Below are positions 28,060 to 37,590 of a stretch of DNA of 64,000 nucleotides, in pieces. Positions within the stretch are counted from its first letter, which is position 1. Each line of letters starts with the position of its first letter. Origin of the DNA: an uncultured Pelagibacteraceae bacterium (GTDB taxonomy: Bacteria; Pseudomonadota; Alphaproteobacteria; Pelagibacterales; Pelagibacteraceae); the NCBI GenBank assembly GCA_902592965.1, contig CACJGL010000003.1:43676-107675 (forward strand), given 5' to 3'. Under the pieces are notes generated by a model. The model saw only the letters and a program-made list of their open reading frames with translations, made no database searches and was not told where the DNA came from. Made by a program: the position numbers and the translations under genes.

Positions 28060-29886
28060 ATGACAACATCAATACGTAACATCACCATAATTGCTCATGT
28101 TGACCATGGCAAGACTACTTTGATTGATAACTTAATGAAACAGAGTGGTTCTTTTAGAGAAAATGAAATTGTTGACGAAAGACTAATGGACTCCGGAGAA
28201 CTTGAAAAGGAAAGAGGTATTACAATTCTTGCCAAACCAGCTTCCATAAATTGGAAAGATTCTAGAATTAATATTATTGATACACCTGGACATAGAGATT
28301 TCGCTGCAGAAGTTGAAAGAGTTCTTAGTATGGCTGATGGTGCATTATTGTTAATAGATTCAGCCGAAGGGGTAATGCCTCAAACTAAATTTGTATTAGC
28401 TAAAGCACTTAAACAAGGCCTTAAACCAATAGTAGTTATTAATAAATTAGACAAAGCTGAACAAAGAGCCGATGAAGTTTTAAATGAGACTTTTGACTTG
28501 TTTGTCAGCTTAGATGCCAACGAGGAACAATTAGACTTTCCAGTTATTTATGCAAGTGGAAGATCTGGTTGGGCATCTAAAGAAATAGATGGACCAAGAG
28601 AGAATTTAAACCCATTATTAGATCTAGTAATAGATCATGTTAAGCCAGCAGAATTTGACAAGACTAAGCCTTTTGCAATGCTTTCAACTCTTTTATATGC
28701 AGACAGTTTTTTGGGTAGAAGTTTAGTTGGTAGAATTTCTCAAGGCACTGCAAAAGCAAACCAACAAATTAAAGCAATCAATCTTGATGGGGAAAAAGTT
28801 GATGAGGGAAGGTTGACTAAAATATTTAGATACGAGGGGACAAAAAAAGTACCAATAGAAGTTGGCGAAGCTGGAGATATTGTAGTTATCGCTGGATTAG
28901 AAAAAGCAAATGTTGCTGATACCATATGTGATACTGAGGTAGATACACCAATCCAAGCAACCCCAATTGATCCACCAACAATGTCTATCAAAATAACAGT
29001 AAATAGTTCTCCATTAGCTGGTACAGAAGGAAAAAAACTTACGAGTACTCAAATTAGAGAGAGGTTAGTTCAAGAGGCTCAGAATAATGTCGGAATTTCT
29101 TTTTCAGAAAATGAAAGCAAAGACTCATTTAAAATAAGTGGAAGAGGCGAATTAATGTTAGAAATATTATTAACACAAATGAGACGTGAAGGATTTGAGA
29201 TGACAGTAAGCCCTCCTAGAGTTTTATTTCAAAAAAATGAAAATGGTGAAAAATTAGAACCTATTGAAGAAATTACTATGGATCTTGATGAAGAGTTCTC
29301 TTCTAAAGTTATAGATTCGATGAATAAAAGAAAAGGAAAATTAATAGATCTTAAAGATACTGGAAAAAATAAAAAACGATTAATCTTTCATGCACCAACT
29401 AGAGGTTTAATGGGGTACACCAGTAGATTTCTTACTTTAACTAAAGGAACAGGGGTAATAAACAGAATATTCCATTCTTATGGAAAATTTGAGGGAGATA
29501 TGGAAGGCAGAAGAAATGGTGCATTAATTTCTATGGAACAAGGAAAAGCAGTAGCATTTGCAATTTATAATCTACAGGCAAGAGGAGAAATGTTTGTTAC
29601 TCATAACGATCCTGTTTATTCGGGTATGATTGTAGGATTGTCACCTAAACCTGGTGATATGATTATAAATGTCATGAAAGGTAAAAAACTTACAAATATG
29701 AGGACACAAGGAACAGATGAAAATGTTGTTTTAACTCCAGTAAGAAAGATGTCTATTGCTGAACAACTGAGCATGTTAAATTCTGATGAAGCACTAGAAA
29801 TTACGCCAAATTCTTGCAGATTAAGGAAAGCTGTGCTTGATCCTCACGAGAGAAAAAAGCTCTCTAAGTTATCAGAAGCTTCTTAA
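28060..29886 (+). CDS. typA: ribosome-associated translational GTPase TypA/BipA
   Basis: 608 residues, full length. The G1 loop is AHVDHGKTTLI near the N-terminus, with DTPGHRDF (G3) and NKLDKAE (G4) following. The EF-G-like domains and the BipA C-terminal domain come after. GLMGYTSRFLTLTKGTG and SMEQGKAVAFAIYNLQARG are family blocks. It binds the 70S ribosome and aids large-subunit assembly under stress or cold. It appears to be a single-gene unit with an 88-bp AT-rich leader that holds no visible riboswitch. Confidence 0.96.
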   Translation: MTTSIRNITIIAHVDHGKTTLIDNLMKQSGSFRENEIVDERLMDSGELEKERGITILAKPASINWKDSRINIIDTPGHRDFAAEVERVLSMADGALLLIDSAEGVMPQTKFVLAKALKQGLKPIVVINKLDKAEQRADEVLNETFDLFVSLDANEEQLDFPVIYASGRSGWASKEIDGPRENLNPLLDLVIDHVKPAEFDKTKPFAMLSTLLYADSFLGRSLVGRISQGTAKANQQIKAINLDGEKVDEGRLTKIFRYEGTKKVPIEVGEAGDIVVIAGLEKANVADTICDTEVDTPIQATPIDPPTMSIKITVNSSPLAGTEGKKLTSTQIRERLVQEAQNNVGISFSENESKDSFKISGRGELMLEILLTQMRREGFEMTVSPPRVLFQKNENGEKLEPIEEITMDLDEEFSSKVIDSMNKRKGKLIDLKDTGKNKKRLIFHAPTRGLMGYTSRFLTLTKGTGVINRIFHSYGKFEGDMEGRRNGALISMEQGKAVAFAIYNLQARGEMFVTHNDPVYSGMIVGLSPKPGDMIINVMKGKKLTNMRTQGTDENVVLTPVRKMSIAEQLSMLNSDEALEITPNSCRLRKAVLDPHERKKLSKLSEAS

Positions 29887-29894
29887 AAAAGTTA

Positions 29895-30350
29895 TTATTC
29901 AGATTTATTTTTGGTAAATGGCAGCCACTTTTCAAATGCTGATTTGCTAGGTCCGTCATATGGAATTGAGTAAGAGTTTGTTCTTGTCAATACTTCAATA
30001 CCTTTAGAAAAAACAAAAATAAAAACTATAACAAAAACAATTGTCATGATTTTAAATGGATCAAAATTTTTTGTCTTAAAAACGCTAACAGCTTTGGCTT
30101 CAGCTCTGTGAAATTGTTTAAAAGTATAATAAACAGCAAATATTAAACCTATATGAGCAACATATGTCCCTGCCCAACCAAATGCAAAAGTGGCATATGA
30201 AAATACATATAAACTAAATACTGTTGTCCATATAAAACTTAAAACTAATAATATTTGTAGTCTAACAGTTTTGGGAAGTGCTCTTAAATCATTTTTACTA
30301 TCGTCAAATAGTATATTCGCTGATTCTTTCATCCAATTTTTTATAGACAT
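29895..30350 (-). CDS. small membrane protein, unknown function
   Basis: 151 residues, not recognised. Three membrane helices are predicted by eye (about 31-50, 58-78, 97-115), with a charged N-terminal cytosolic segment and a C-terminal soluble tail (IPYDGPSKSAFEKWLPFTKN). The loop KQFHRAEAKAVSVFK is basic. It is convergent with typA, 8 nt apart. Confidence 0.65.
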   Translation of the reverse strand: MSIKNWMKESANILFDDSKNDLRALPKTVRLQILLVLSFIWTTVFSLYVFSYATFAFGWAGTYVAHIGLIFAVYYTFKQFHRAEAKAVSVFKTKNFDPFKIMTIVFVIVFIFVFSKGIEVLTRTNSYSIPYDGPSKSAFEKWLPFTKNKSE

Positions 30351-30410
30351 GATTTATGTTTACAATTTTTATTCAGTATTAACAATCGACTAATTGTCCA
30401 CTAAAAACAT

Positions 30411-31058
30411 TTACTTCGTAACTTTATCCACAATATAAATTCCTAAAGCTACAGCAGGGCCTATTCCAAATGCAAATATTATAGTGCCCAAACCAACAGT
30501 TCCTCCCAAATACCAACCAGATATAACAGCTGAAATTTCTAAAGTAGCTCGAATTAAAGCAATAGGAAGTTGAGTTTTTTTTGTTAGACCTGTCATCAAT
30601 CCATCTCTAGGACCAGGGCCTAAATTTGCAATTAAGTATATGCCACTTCCTAGACCGACAAGCAAAACAGAAAATACAGCAAGAATATATTTTGAAGAAG
30701 TAGCTAAAGGAGGATCAAAAAGAAAAAGGGTCAAATCGATTATCGCTGCTATAATTAAAATATTTAGAATTGTACCTATTCCTGGTTTTTGTTTTAGTGG
30801 AAACCAAAACCCTAAAACAATAATACTTATTATGAATGTAGATAATCCGATCGAAATATTTAATATGTTTGATAAACCTTCTGCAAGAACAGACCATGGA
30901 GAATTACCAGTAGTAGAAACTAATAAGAGACCCTCTCCCAACCCAAATAAAGATAAACCAACACATAAAAGTAAAAAAGTTCTAAATTTAGGTTTAAAAT
31001 TTAAAGGTTTTTCTGAGCTCCAAGATTTTGAGGGTATATTTTTTATGGTTAAAAACAT
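30411..31058 (-). CDS. YczE/YyaS/YitT-type membrane protein
   Basis: 215 residues with five or so membrane helices. FGLGEGLLLVSTTGNSPWSV near the N-terminus, the GPGPRDGLMTGL loop and the RATLEISAVISGWYLGGTVG block are the recognisable signature of the YczE group. Function is uncharacterised; a small-molecule transport role has been suggested for relatives. The opposite strand carries a 142-codon shadow frame rejected below. Confidence 0.78.
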   Translation of the reverse strand: MFLTIKNIPSKSWSSEKPLNFKPKFRTFLLLCVGLSLFGLGEGLLLVSTTGNSPWSVLAEGLSNILNISIGLSTFIISIIVLGFWFPLKQKPGIGTILNILIIAAIIDLTLFLFDPPLATSSKYILAVFSVLLVGLGSGIYLIANLGPGPRDGLMTGLTKKTQLPIALIRATLEISAVISGWYLGGTVGLGTIIFAFGIGPAVALGIYIVDKVTK

Positions 31059-31137
31059 AATTCTTTAGACTATTTATCTTTTAAACGTAAAAATTCTATA
31101 TAAAGTTCAAACAAGTTAATTAAAATAACGTGAAGTA

Positions 31138-31815
31138 ATGAGAAAATTCTTAGTAATATTGTTAGTTTTATCTCCTCTTTTTTTGCAAGCACATACTGAC
31201 CACTATAAAAATTATTCAAACATAGAAATGGAGATATTTAAAGATGACGAAAAAATTGGAGAAAGTATTTTCACATTTAAAAAAGAAGAAAATAAATTTA
31301 TTGTTAAAAATAAGACTAATTTAAATGTAAAATTATTGGGTGTTACAGTGTTCTCCATAAATAGTAGAGGTACCGAAGAATATATTGGAGACCAATTAAT
31401 TTCATTCTACTCAGAAACATTTCAAAACAATAAGAGAAAATATGTAAATTTAATTTTTGATGAAAAAAAAGAGAGGTTTATAATTGATGGATCATCATAT
31501 AAGGGTGAGGCGGATAGAGAAAATATAATCGGTCATTGGTGGAATCATAGAATTTTGCAAACTGAGACACAAATAAGTCCATTATCTGGAAGTGTAAAAA
31601 AACAAAACATAGAATTTTTAGGAAAAGAAAAAATTAAACTTTATAATAAAGAATATGATGTAGAACACTTTAGACTATTTTCTACTGACCCAAATCTATC
31701 TGATGATAAAAAATTAAATTTTGAAATATGGTACGATAAAAAAAAAGCATTGATTATAAAAGTGGCTTATAAGAGAATGGGTCTATGGGAATATAGACTA
31801 AAAAAAATTCAATAA
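31138..31815 (+). CDS. exported protein, DUF6134/DUF3108-like
   Basis: 225 residues with a short cleavable leader (MRKFLVILLVLSPLFLQA, cut near residue 19). The mature part is beta-rich with repeated amphipathic strands. Characteristic features are an early DDEKIGESIFTFKKEENKF, a central IIGHWWNH, and a late FEIWYDKKKALIIKVAYKRMG. The last block and the fold pattern resemble DUF6134/DUF3108 periplasmic proteins. Function is unknown. It is convergent with pmbA and abuts it. Confidence 0.65.
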   Translation: MRKFLVILLVLSPLFLQAHTDHYKNYSNIEMEIFKDDEKIGESIFTFKKEENKFIVKNKTNLNVKLLGVTVFSINSRGTEEYIGDQLISFYSETFQNNKRKYVNLIFDEKKERFIIDGSSYKGEADRENIIGHWWNHRILQTETQISPLSGSVKKQNIEFLGKEKIKLYNKEYDVEHFRLFSTDPNLSDDKKLNFEIWYDKKKALIIKVAYKRMGLWEYRLKKIQ

Positions 31816-33132
31816 TTATTTTCCTGCTACTGTCATTTGATTAATCAACAAAGTAGGAGCATTTGTTGAGTACTTCATCTCTAAATCATTTGCCAAAGTA
31901 ATATTCTTAAACATTTCCTTAAAATTCCCAGCTATAGTTATTTCACTTACTGGGTATGTCAATTCTCCATCCTCAACCATAAATCCCGAAGCTCCAACTG
32001 AGTAATCTCCAGTAATGATATTTCCTCCATGGCCTATAGTCTCTGTTATGTATAGAAATTTTTTTTCTGAATTTAACAAATCCTTAAAACTTAAGGTACC
32101 GCTTTCAAAGTATAAGTTTGTTGTTCCTCCAGATCTACCATTAGATTTTAAATTTAACTTTTTACCATAATAAGTATCAATTAAATAATTTTTTAAAATA
32201 CCATTCTCAACTAGTTTCAAAGAATTGGTTTCAACACCTTCGCTATCAAAGTTTTGGGAGCCTAATCCTTTTTCAATTTTTGGATCATCTATGATATTAA
32301 TTGAATTTGGAAAAACTTCAGAATTGATTTGATCTTTTAAAAAAGAAGTTCCTCTTGCAATAGCACTCGCACTAATTGCACTTGCTAGGGTACTTAATAT
32401 ACCTTTGGAAATTCTTTTATCGAATATAACGCCAATTTTTTCACTTTTAATTTTTTTTGGTCCTAACTTTTTTATTGCTTTGTCGGCAGCTATTTTTCCA
32501 ATTTCTTCTGGTTCCATCATATCTTCCAAGAATCTTGTGCTACCAAACTCATAATCTCTTTCCATTGCACCATTAATTCTTGATACAGCTACGCATGAAG
32601 ATGAAAAATTTGAGGTTTTGTATCCACCTAAAAAACCATTACTGTTTGCGAGTATAAAATTATTTTTATTTTCGGTAAAACCAGCCTCAGTATTAACTAT
32701 TTTTTCATCCGTTGATGCTGTTTCTTCAACATTTTTTAAAAATTCAATCTTTTTATCATTTGGATAATGTGTTTCATCATAGAGATTAAGGTCTCTTATC
32801 TCTTTAGACATTAAATCTTTATCTGGTAACGAATTATTTTCATCTGATGGAGTAATTTTTGTAGCATCAATACAACGTTCTATTAGTTTTTCTAAGTTTG
32901 ATTTAGATAGATCTGATGAATTAATGCTTGATTTTTTTTTCTCTATATAAGTAGTTAAATTGACAGCAAAACTATCTGCTCTATTTGACTCGTCTAATTT
33001 TTTGTTTCTAAAACTAACATTTTCTGATACAGAGTGAATTACTTTTACACCCACATCTGTTGCTCCTAGTTTTTTAGAGTTTTCAATACAAAAAGAAGCT
33101 ATATCTTTTAAAAATTCCTGATCCTTTATCAT
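31816..33132 (-). CDS. pmbA: metalloprotease-like partner PmbA/TldE
   Basis: 438 residues of the TldD/PmbA (U62) family. It lacks the HExxxH zinc motif and so is the non-catalytic TldE partner. The C-terminal glycine-rich strand block (ETIGHGGNIITGDYSVGASG) is conserved. In other bacteria TldD-TldE forms a heterodimeric protease that trims unfolded peptides and peptide natural products. It is separated from tldD by only 5 nt. Confidence 0.92.
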   Translation of the reverse strand: MIKDQEFLKDIASFCIENSKKLGATDVGVKVIHSVSENVSFRNKKLDESNRADSFAVNLTTYIEKKKSSINSSDLSKSNLEKLIERCIDATKITPSDENNSLPDKDLMSKEIRDLNLYDETHYPNDKKIEFLKNVEETASTDEKIVNTEAGFTENKNNFILANSNGFLGGYKTSNFSSSCVAVSRINGAMERDYEFGSTRFLEDMMEPEEIGKIAADKAIKKLGPKKIKSEKIGVIFDKRISKGILSTLASAISASAIARGTSFLKDQINSEVFPNSINIIDDPKIEKGLGSQNFDSEGVETNSLKLVENGILKNYLIDTYYGKKLNLKSNGRSGGTTNLYFESGTLSFKDLLNSEKKFLYITETIGHGGNIITGDYSVGASGFMVEDGELTYPVSEITIAGNFKEMFKNITLANDLEMKYSTNAPTLLINQMTVAGK

Positions 33133-33137
33133 TTAGA

Positions 33138-34550
33138 TTAAAGTTTTGTTCCACCAACAGTCATCTTATTTATAAGAATTGACGGCTGAGCTACTCCTAC
33201 TGGAACACCTTGTCCAGCTTTCCCGCATGTTCCAATACCTGGATCTAATTTCATGTCATTACCGACTAGTGAAACTTCTTTTAAAATTGATGGTCCATCT
33301 CCAATTAATGTAGCACCTTTGATTGATGATCCTATTTTACCATTATTGATTTCATATGCTTCTGTGCAATTAAAGACAAATTTTCCTGATGTTATGTCTA
33401 CTTGTCCTCCCCCAAAACTTACAGCGAAAATACCTTTATCAACTGAACTTATCATTTCATCTTGCGAATATTTACCTGACAACATCATTGTATTTCTCAT
33501 TCTTGGTAAAACCACATGTTTATAACTTTCTCTTCTTCCGCTACCTGTTGACTTAGTTCCCATCAAACGAGCGTTTAAACGGTCTTGCATATAGTTCTTT
33601 AAAATTCCATTTTCTATTAAAACTGTATTTTCAGTAGGCGTTCCTTCATCATCTATCGTTAGACTTCCTCTTCTTTGATGTAATGTGCCATCATCTACAA
33701 TTGTAACTCCTTCACTTGCTACTTGCTGCCCCATTAAATTATGAAAAGCTGAAGTTTTTTTTCTATTGAAATCTCCTTCAAGACCATGTCCAATTGCTTC
33801 GTGTATCAAAATTGCTGGCCATCCAGGGCCTAAAACAACTTTCATCTCTCCTGCTGGTGCTGGTTTGCTTTCTAAATTAACATTTGCGATTCTAAAAGCT
33901 TCATCACATACATCTTTCCAGCTTCCATCTTTTAGATAGTCATCATAGCTTTGTCTTCCTCCAACTCCATAAACACCTGTTTCTTTTTTTCCATCTTTCT
34001 CTAAAACGACTGAAACGTTAAATCTGACTAATGGCCTATCATCTTTCAAAACTTGATTATCAGAACGAATAATTTCTATTGATTTATGTTCACCTAGAAA
34101 ATTTGCTGTTACTTGATTTACAATTGAGCCTTTTGATCTTAAATAGTTATTAACACTATTCAGCAAATCTATTTTCGAGTCGAAAGTCTTGCTTTCTATA
34201 GGATTAATGTTTTCGTAATATTTGCTATTAGTTTTAGGAATTTCGTGATTATAGGTTCCTTTTTTTGACTTTAACGTATCTTTTAAATTCTCGCTTGATT
34301 TTCTTAGTGACTCTTTTGAAATATCATTAGAATGAGAGTAAGCAACAACCTCTCCTGTGACAGCTCTGAAGCCATATCCTTGATCAGAGTTATAAGTTGA
34401 GCTCTTTATTTTATTATCATCTAAAACAATAGATTCAGATTTATGATTTTCTAAATATAATTCTCCATCATCACAATTTTTTAAGGTTTCAGTAACAATT
34501 GCTTCAGCTTGTGACGTATCTATATCTGTTTCTTTGAAGAAATTTGACAT
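33138..34550 (-). CDS. tldD: TldD zinc metalloprotease
   Basis: 470 residues. HEAIGHGLEGD at 250-260 provides the HExxxH zinc site. The C-terminal CGKAGQGVPVGVAQPSI is the family signature. It pairs with the adjacent PmbA/TldE to form the active heterodimer. No peptide precursor gene was seen nearby, so the substrate is unknown. The order is tldD then pmbA, compatible with one transcript. Confidence 0.95.
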   Translation of the reverse strand: MSNFFKETDIDTSQAEAIVTETLKNCDDGELYLENHKSESIVLDDNKIKSSTYNSDQGYGFRAVTGEVVAYSHSNDISKESLRKSSENLKDTLKSKKGTYNHEIPKTNSKYYENINPIESKTFDSKIDLLNSVNNYLRSKGSIVNQVTANFLGEHKSIEIIRSDNQVLKDDRPLVRFNVSVVLEKDGKKETGVYGVGGRQSYDDYLKDGSWKDVCDEAFRIANVNLESKPAPAGEMKVVLGPGWPAILIHEAIGHGLEGDFNRKKTSAFHNLMGQQVASEGVTIVDDGTLHQRRGSLTIDDEGTPTENTVLIENGILKNYMQDRLNARLMGTKSTGSGRRESYKHVVLPRMRNTMMLSGKYSQDEMISSVDKGIFAVSFGGGQVDITSGKFVFNCTEAYEINNGKIGSSIKGATLIGDGPSILKEVSLVGNDMKLDPGIGTCGKAGQGVPVGVAQPSILINKMTVGGTKL

Positions 34551-34635
34551 TGTAAGAATGTAGTAGTGATTATTAATATATCAACTGCTTATTTGGCACA
34601 TTTGTAAAAATAAAATATTCAAATATAGTTTAATT

Positions 34636-34980
34636 ATGAAGGTTTTTTTTAACAATTCATGCAAAATCTGCAGAGCAGAAATTAATATTTATAAAAAAGA
34701 AAACATAGAAAATTTGAATTGGATAGACATAACTAAAAATAAAAATGCTGAATTAGAAACAAAAAAAACTGATAAAGAGCTTCTAAGAAGACTTCATGTA
34801 GAACAAGATGGAAAAATCTATGTGGGTATTGATGCTTTTTTACTTATTTGGAAAAGTATTCCAAAATACAAGTTTCTTTATAAATTTTTTAAACTCCCAG
34901 TCATTTACCAATTATTTTATATTGGATATGAAATTGTAGCGTTCTTTTTGTATTTAAAAAATAAACACCAACTAAACTAA
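34636..34980 (+). CDS. DCC family thiol-disulfide oxidoreductase-like protein (DUF393)
   Basis: 114 residues. VFFNNSCKICRAEINIYKK at the N-terminus has the CxxC motif and surrounding pattern of DUF393. The later block GKIYVGIDAFLLIWKSIPKY also matches. A hydrophobic C-terminal stretch (about 90-110) may associate with the membrane. A redox role is inferred from the family only. It overlaps the convergent membrane gene by 4 nt. Confidence 0.75.
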   Translation: MKVFFNNSCKICRAEINIYKKENIENLNWIDITKNKNAELETKKTDKELLRRLHVEQDGKIYVGIDAFLLIWKSIPKYKFLYKFFKLPVIYQLFYIGYEIVAFFLYLKNKHQLN

Positions 34981-35270
34981 TGTTGAATAGCGTATAAAAT
35001 CTGGGTTACAAAAGATAAAAATATAAAAAAAGAGAAAAATAAAATAAAATACATAACTGTGACTGCTCTATTTCTCTTTCTTCTCAAAATAACAAATTTT
35101 TTATCATCAAGAAAAGAAATGTCTCTATCACCTGGCACAGGATAATCATAACTCCATCTCCATAAAGATGAACCAAATCTTTTATCTAGTTTATTGTAAT
35201 AATTTACCCAAGCCAACGACCACATAAACATTAAAAATAAAAATGTTAAAGCTAAAAAAGTTGAGAACAT
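34977..35270 (-). CDS. small two-helix membrane protein, unknown
   Basis: 97 residues, not recognised. Membrane helices lie at about 3-21 and 72-93. Between them is a basic, aromatic loop (GSSLWRWSYDYPVPGDRD and the KKFVILRRKRNR stretch) that should face the cytoplasm. It is convergent with the DCC gene and divergent from the DjlA-like gene. Confidence 0.6.
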   Translation of the reverse strand: MFSTFLALTFLFLMFMWSLAWVNYYNKLDKRFGSSLWRWSYDYPVPGDRDISFLDDKKFVILRRKRNRAVTVMYFILFFSFFIFLSFVTQILYAIQH

Positions 35271-35302
35271 AAATATATTAAATTATATTAAATTTTTTTT
35301 AT

Positions 35303-36022
35303 ATGTCTATCTGGGGAAGTTTAATTGGTGGGATGATCGGTTTTTCTTTAGGAGGACCGTTTGGGATGCTATTAGGTTCCTTAATTGGTGGAAAAGTATC
35401 AAGATCAAGATCGTCATTTAAATCTTTTGCGCAACCTCAACAAGTTTTTGCATTAGCTCTTATAGTTTTATCAGCTAAACTGAGTAAAGCAGACGGTCAG
35501 GTTAGTAGAGAGGAATTAATAGCGGTAAAAGATAAACTCAAAATTCCAGAACATGAATTAGATCAAGTTGGAAAAATTTTTAATAAAGCTAAAGAAGAAA
35601 GCACTGGTTACGAACCATATGCAAAACAAATAGCTCAGATCTATCAGGGAAATATAAATGTGTTGGAAGAAGTTATTAATATATTATTTTATATTGCAGA
35701 AGCTGATGGAAATATAAGCGATCAAGAATTTAGAATGATACAACATGTTTCTCAATTATTTGGTCTTAGTGATGCCCAGTTCAATGGAATAGTTGAGGGT
35801 AGGAAATCATCAGATAAACTCAATCCATATGTGGTATTAGAGAGCAAACCTGATGATAATCTTACAGATATTAGAAAAAGATATTTAAAATTAAGTAAAG
35901 AACACCATCCTGACTTACTTCTAAGTAAAGGAGTTCCTAAGGAAGTTATTGAGGAAAGTAAAAAGAAAATGAGAGCTATTAATTCAGCCTGGGATCAAAT
36001 TCAAAAGCTAAAGAATAATTAA
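35303..36022 (+). CDS. djlA: DjlA-like membrane co-chaperone (TerB + J domain)
   Basis: 239 residues. The N-terminus (about 5-32) is a glycine-zipper membrane segment rich in GG and LG steps. A TerB-like helical domain spans about 45-155 ([25 protein letters not shown]). A C-terminal J domain begins near 165, with its HPD in [13 protein letters not shown]. This is the DjlA layout. J domains stimulate DnaK ATPase, and the anchor places that activity at the inner membrane. It overlaps the aceA 3' end by 4 nt. Confidence 0.85.
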   Translation: MSIWGSLIGGMIGFSLGGPFGMLLGSLIGGKVSRSRSSFKSFAQPQQVFALALIVLSAKLSKADGQVSREELIAVKDKLKIPEHELDQVGKIFNKAKEESTGYEPYAKQIAQIYQGNINVLEEVINILFYIAEADGNISDQEFRMIQHVSQLFGLSDAQFNGIVEGRKSSDKLNPYVVLESKPDDNLTDIRKRYLKLSKEHHPDLLLSKGVPKEVIEESKKKMRAINSAWDQIQKLKNN

Positions 36023-37293
36023 AATTGCTCAGATTCTGTTGAGCCTTCCATTGCTGTTGTGGAGCTCTTTCCGGAACTTATTGTATTGGAAACTGCATCA
36101 AAATAAGAAGTTCCAACTTCTCGTTGATGTTTAACACTGGTATATCCATCTTTTTCTCTAGCAAATTCATTTTGTTGTATTCTAGAGTAAGCAGTCATAC
36201 CTTCCTTTTTATATTTTTCTGCAAGCTCGAAAATAGCAATATTTTGCGTATGGAAACCTGCTAAAGTTATAAATTGAAATTTATACCCCATCATTCCAAT
36301 TTTAGTTTGAAATGTTGCAATCTCATCATCAGATAAATGTTTCTTCCAATTAAATGATGGAGAACAATTATAAGCTAACATCTTGCCAGGAAATTTTGCA
36401 TGTATTGCATCAGCAAACTTTTTTGCTTCTTCTAAATTAGGTGTTGCAGTTTCACACCATATTAAATCTGCGTAAGGTGCATAGGCTAACCCTCTTGAGA
36501 TTGCTTGATCAATACCATCTTTTACATAATAAAATCCTTCAGGTGATCTTTCTCCTGTTAAAAACGGTTTGTCATTTTCATCAAAATCGTTTGTTATTAG
36601 TTTCGCAGCGTTGGCATCTGTTCTTGCAAGAATAATGAGAGGAACGTCGGCAATATCAGCTGCCAATCTTGCTGCTTTTAGATTTCGGACCATGGTTCCA
36701 GTAGGAACAAGTACCTTACCACCCATATGTCCACATTTTTTTTCACTAGCTAGTTGGTCTTCAAAATGAACTCCGGCTGCGCCAGCTTTTATAAATTTTT
36801 TTGTTAGCTCAAATACATTTAACGGCCCACCAAATCCTGCTTCGCCATCTGCAATAATTGGCAACATGTAATCAGTTCTTTCGCTGCTTTTCATATCTCC
36901 ATCAGCTATTTCCATATGCTGAATTTGATCAGCTCTAATTAAAGAATTATTCATAGACTCAACTAATTTAGGTGCGCTGTCGTAAGGATATAAAGATTGA
37001 TCAGGATACATTTCACCAGCACTGTTTGCGTCTGCTGCTACTTGCCAACCACTTAAATAGATCGCTTTTAAACCTGCTTTTGCATGTTGAACGGCTTGAT
37101 TTCCCGATAAAGACCCAAGTGTGTTTACATATGGCTCTGTATTTAACAATCCCCAAAGCTTTTGAGATTGCTGTTTGCACATTGAATACTCTATTTTAAT
37201 GGATCCTCTTAACCTTTCTACTTCTTCTGGCTTATAATCCCTTTGTATTCCTGCGAATCTTTTCAACTCGTACGAGATTTTCTCTGCTGACAT
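36019..37293 (-). CDS. aceA: isocitrate lyase
   Basis: 424 residues, typical of bacterial isocitrate lyase. The catalytic KKCGHMGGK lies at 185-193. [21 protein letters not shown] and [11 protein letters not shown] are further signatures. It splits isocitrate to glyoxylate and succinate in the glyoxylate bypass. A good AAAGGAG RBS precedes the start. No malate synthase is present in the window. The divergent ScfR-like regulator and the operator-like repeats between them point to control by acyl-CoA or acetate status; that is inference. Confidence 0.97.
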   Translation of the reverse strand: MSAEKISYELKRFAGIQRDYKPEEVERLRGSIKIEYSMCKQQSQKLWGLLNTEPYVNTLGSLSGNQAVQHAKAGLKAIYLSGWQVAADANSAGEMYPDQSLYPYDSAPKLVESMNNSLIRADQIQHMEIADGDMKSSERTDYMLPIIADGEAGFGGPLNVFELTKKFIKAGAAGVHFEDQLASEKKCGHMGGKVLVPTGTMVRNLKAARLAADIADVPLIILARTDANAAKLITNDFDENDKPFLTGERSPEGFYYVKDGIDQAISRGLAYAPYADLIWCETATPNLEEAKKFADAIHAKFPGKMLAYNCSPSFNWKKHLSDDEIATFQTKIGMMGYKFQFITLAGFHTQNIAIFELAEKYKKEGMTAYSRIQQNEFAREKDGYTSVKHQREVGTSYFDAVSNTISSGKSSTTAMEGSTESEQF

Positions 37294-37319
37294 TATTTCT
37301 CCTTTAAAACTAACTCTTT

Positions 37320-37481
37320 TTACTTTTCGCTATATTCTTCGGTAAACTCATTCATTCCACTTGATCCCCAATCGCAGTGGTCATCTCTTAAATAAACCCC
37401 TCTGCTTCTATGCTCTTGATGCTCTTGGTGATTTGTGGTTTGAGAACTAGTTTCAATGTTTTTTATAGTATTTTTATCCAT
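37320..37481 (-). CDS. 53-residue small ORF directly upstream of aceA
   Basis: An ATG-initiated frame below the usual length cut-off, in the aceA direction, ending 26 nt before the aceA start. The peptide starts [16 protein letters not shown], has a His/Glu-rich middle ([12 protein letters not shown]), then [18 protein letters not shown], and ends EEYSEK. It lacks the Lys/Ile/Asn monotony of random AT-rich frames and uses Trp, Cys, His and Gly. No membrane helix and no strong RBS is visible. It would be the first cistron of the aceA transcript, either a real small protein or a leader peptide. No family was recognised. Confidence 0.5.
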   Translation of the reverse strand: MDKNTIKNIETSSQTTNHQEHQEHRSRGVYLRDDHCDWGSSGMNEFTEEYSEK

Positions 37482-37494
37482 GTAAACTTTATAA

Positions 37495-37512
37495 TTTACA
37501 ATATTTACAAAA
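37495..37512. promoter_or_regulatory. direct half-sites upstream of the aceA transcript
   Basis: TTTACAA (37495-37501) and TTTACAA (37504-37510) lie 9 bp apart, with a related TCTACAAAA just after. They share the core of the inverted repeat at 37554-37575 and sit on the aceA side of the gap. A regulator footprint is inferred. Confidence 0.45.
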
Positions 37513-37553
37513 TCTACAAAAAATGTTAAAAGATCAGTAAATACAATAAATTT

Positions 37554-37575
37554 TTTGTAAATAATAATTTACAAA
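37554..37575. promoter_or_regulatory. perfect inverted repeat, candidate ScfR-type operator
   Basis: TTTGTAAAT (37554-37562), 4-bp spacer AATA, then ATTTACAAA (37567-37575): a perfect 9-bp palindromic pair. It ends 16 nt before the regulator ATG. RamB-type regulators of glyoxylate-cycle genes bind TTTGCAAA-like sites, so autoregulation and aceA control are likely but untested. Confidence 0.6.
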
Positions 37576-37590
37576 GTTTACTTATAGTAA

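Noticed and set aside
30640..31068. 142-codon plus-strand frame opposite the YczE-like gene
   Set aside because: Antisense to a clear multi-helix membrane protein; no recognisable motifs or signal, and it overlaps the whole N-terminal half of the better-supported gene.
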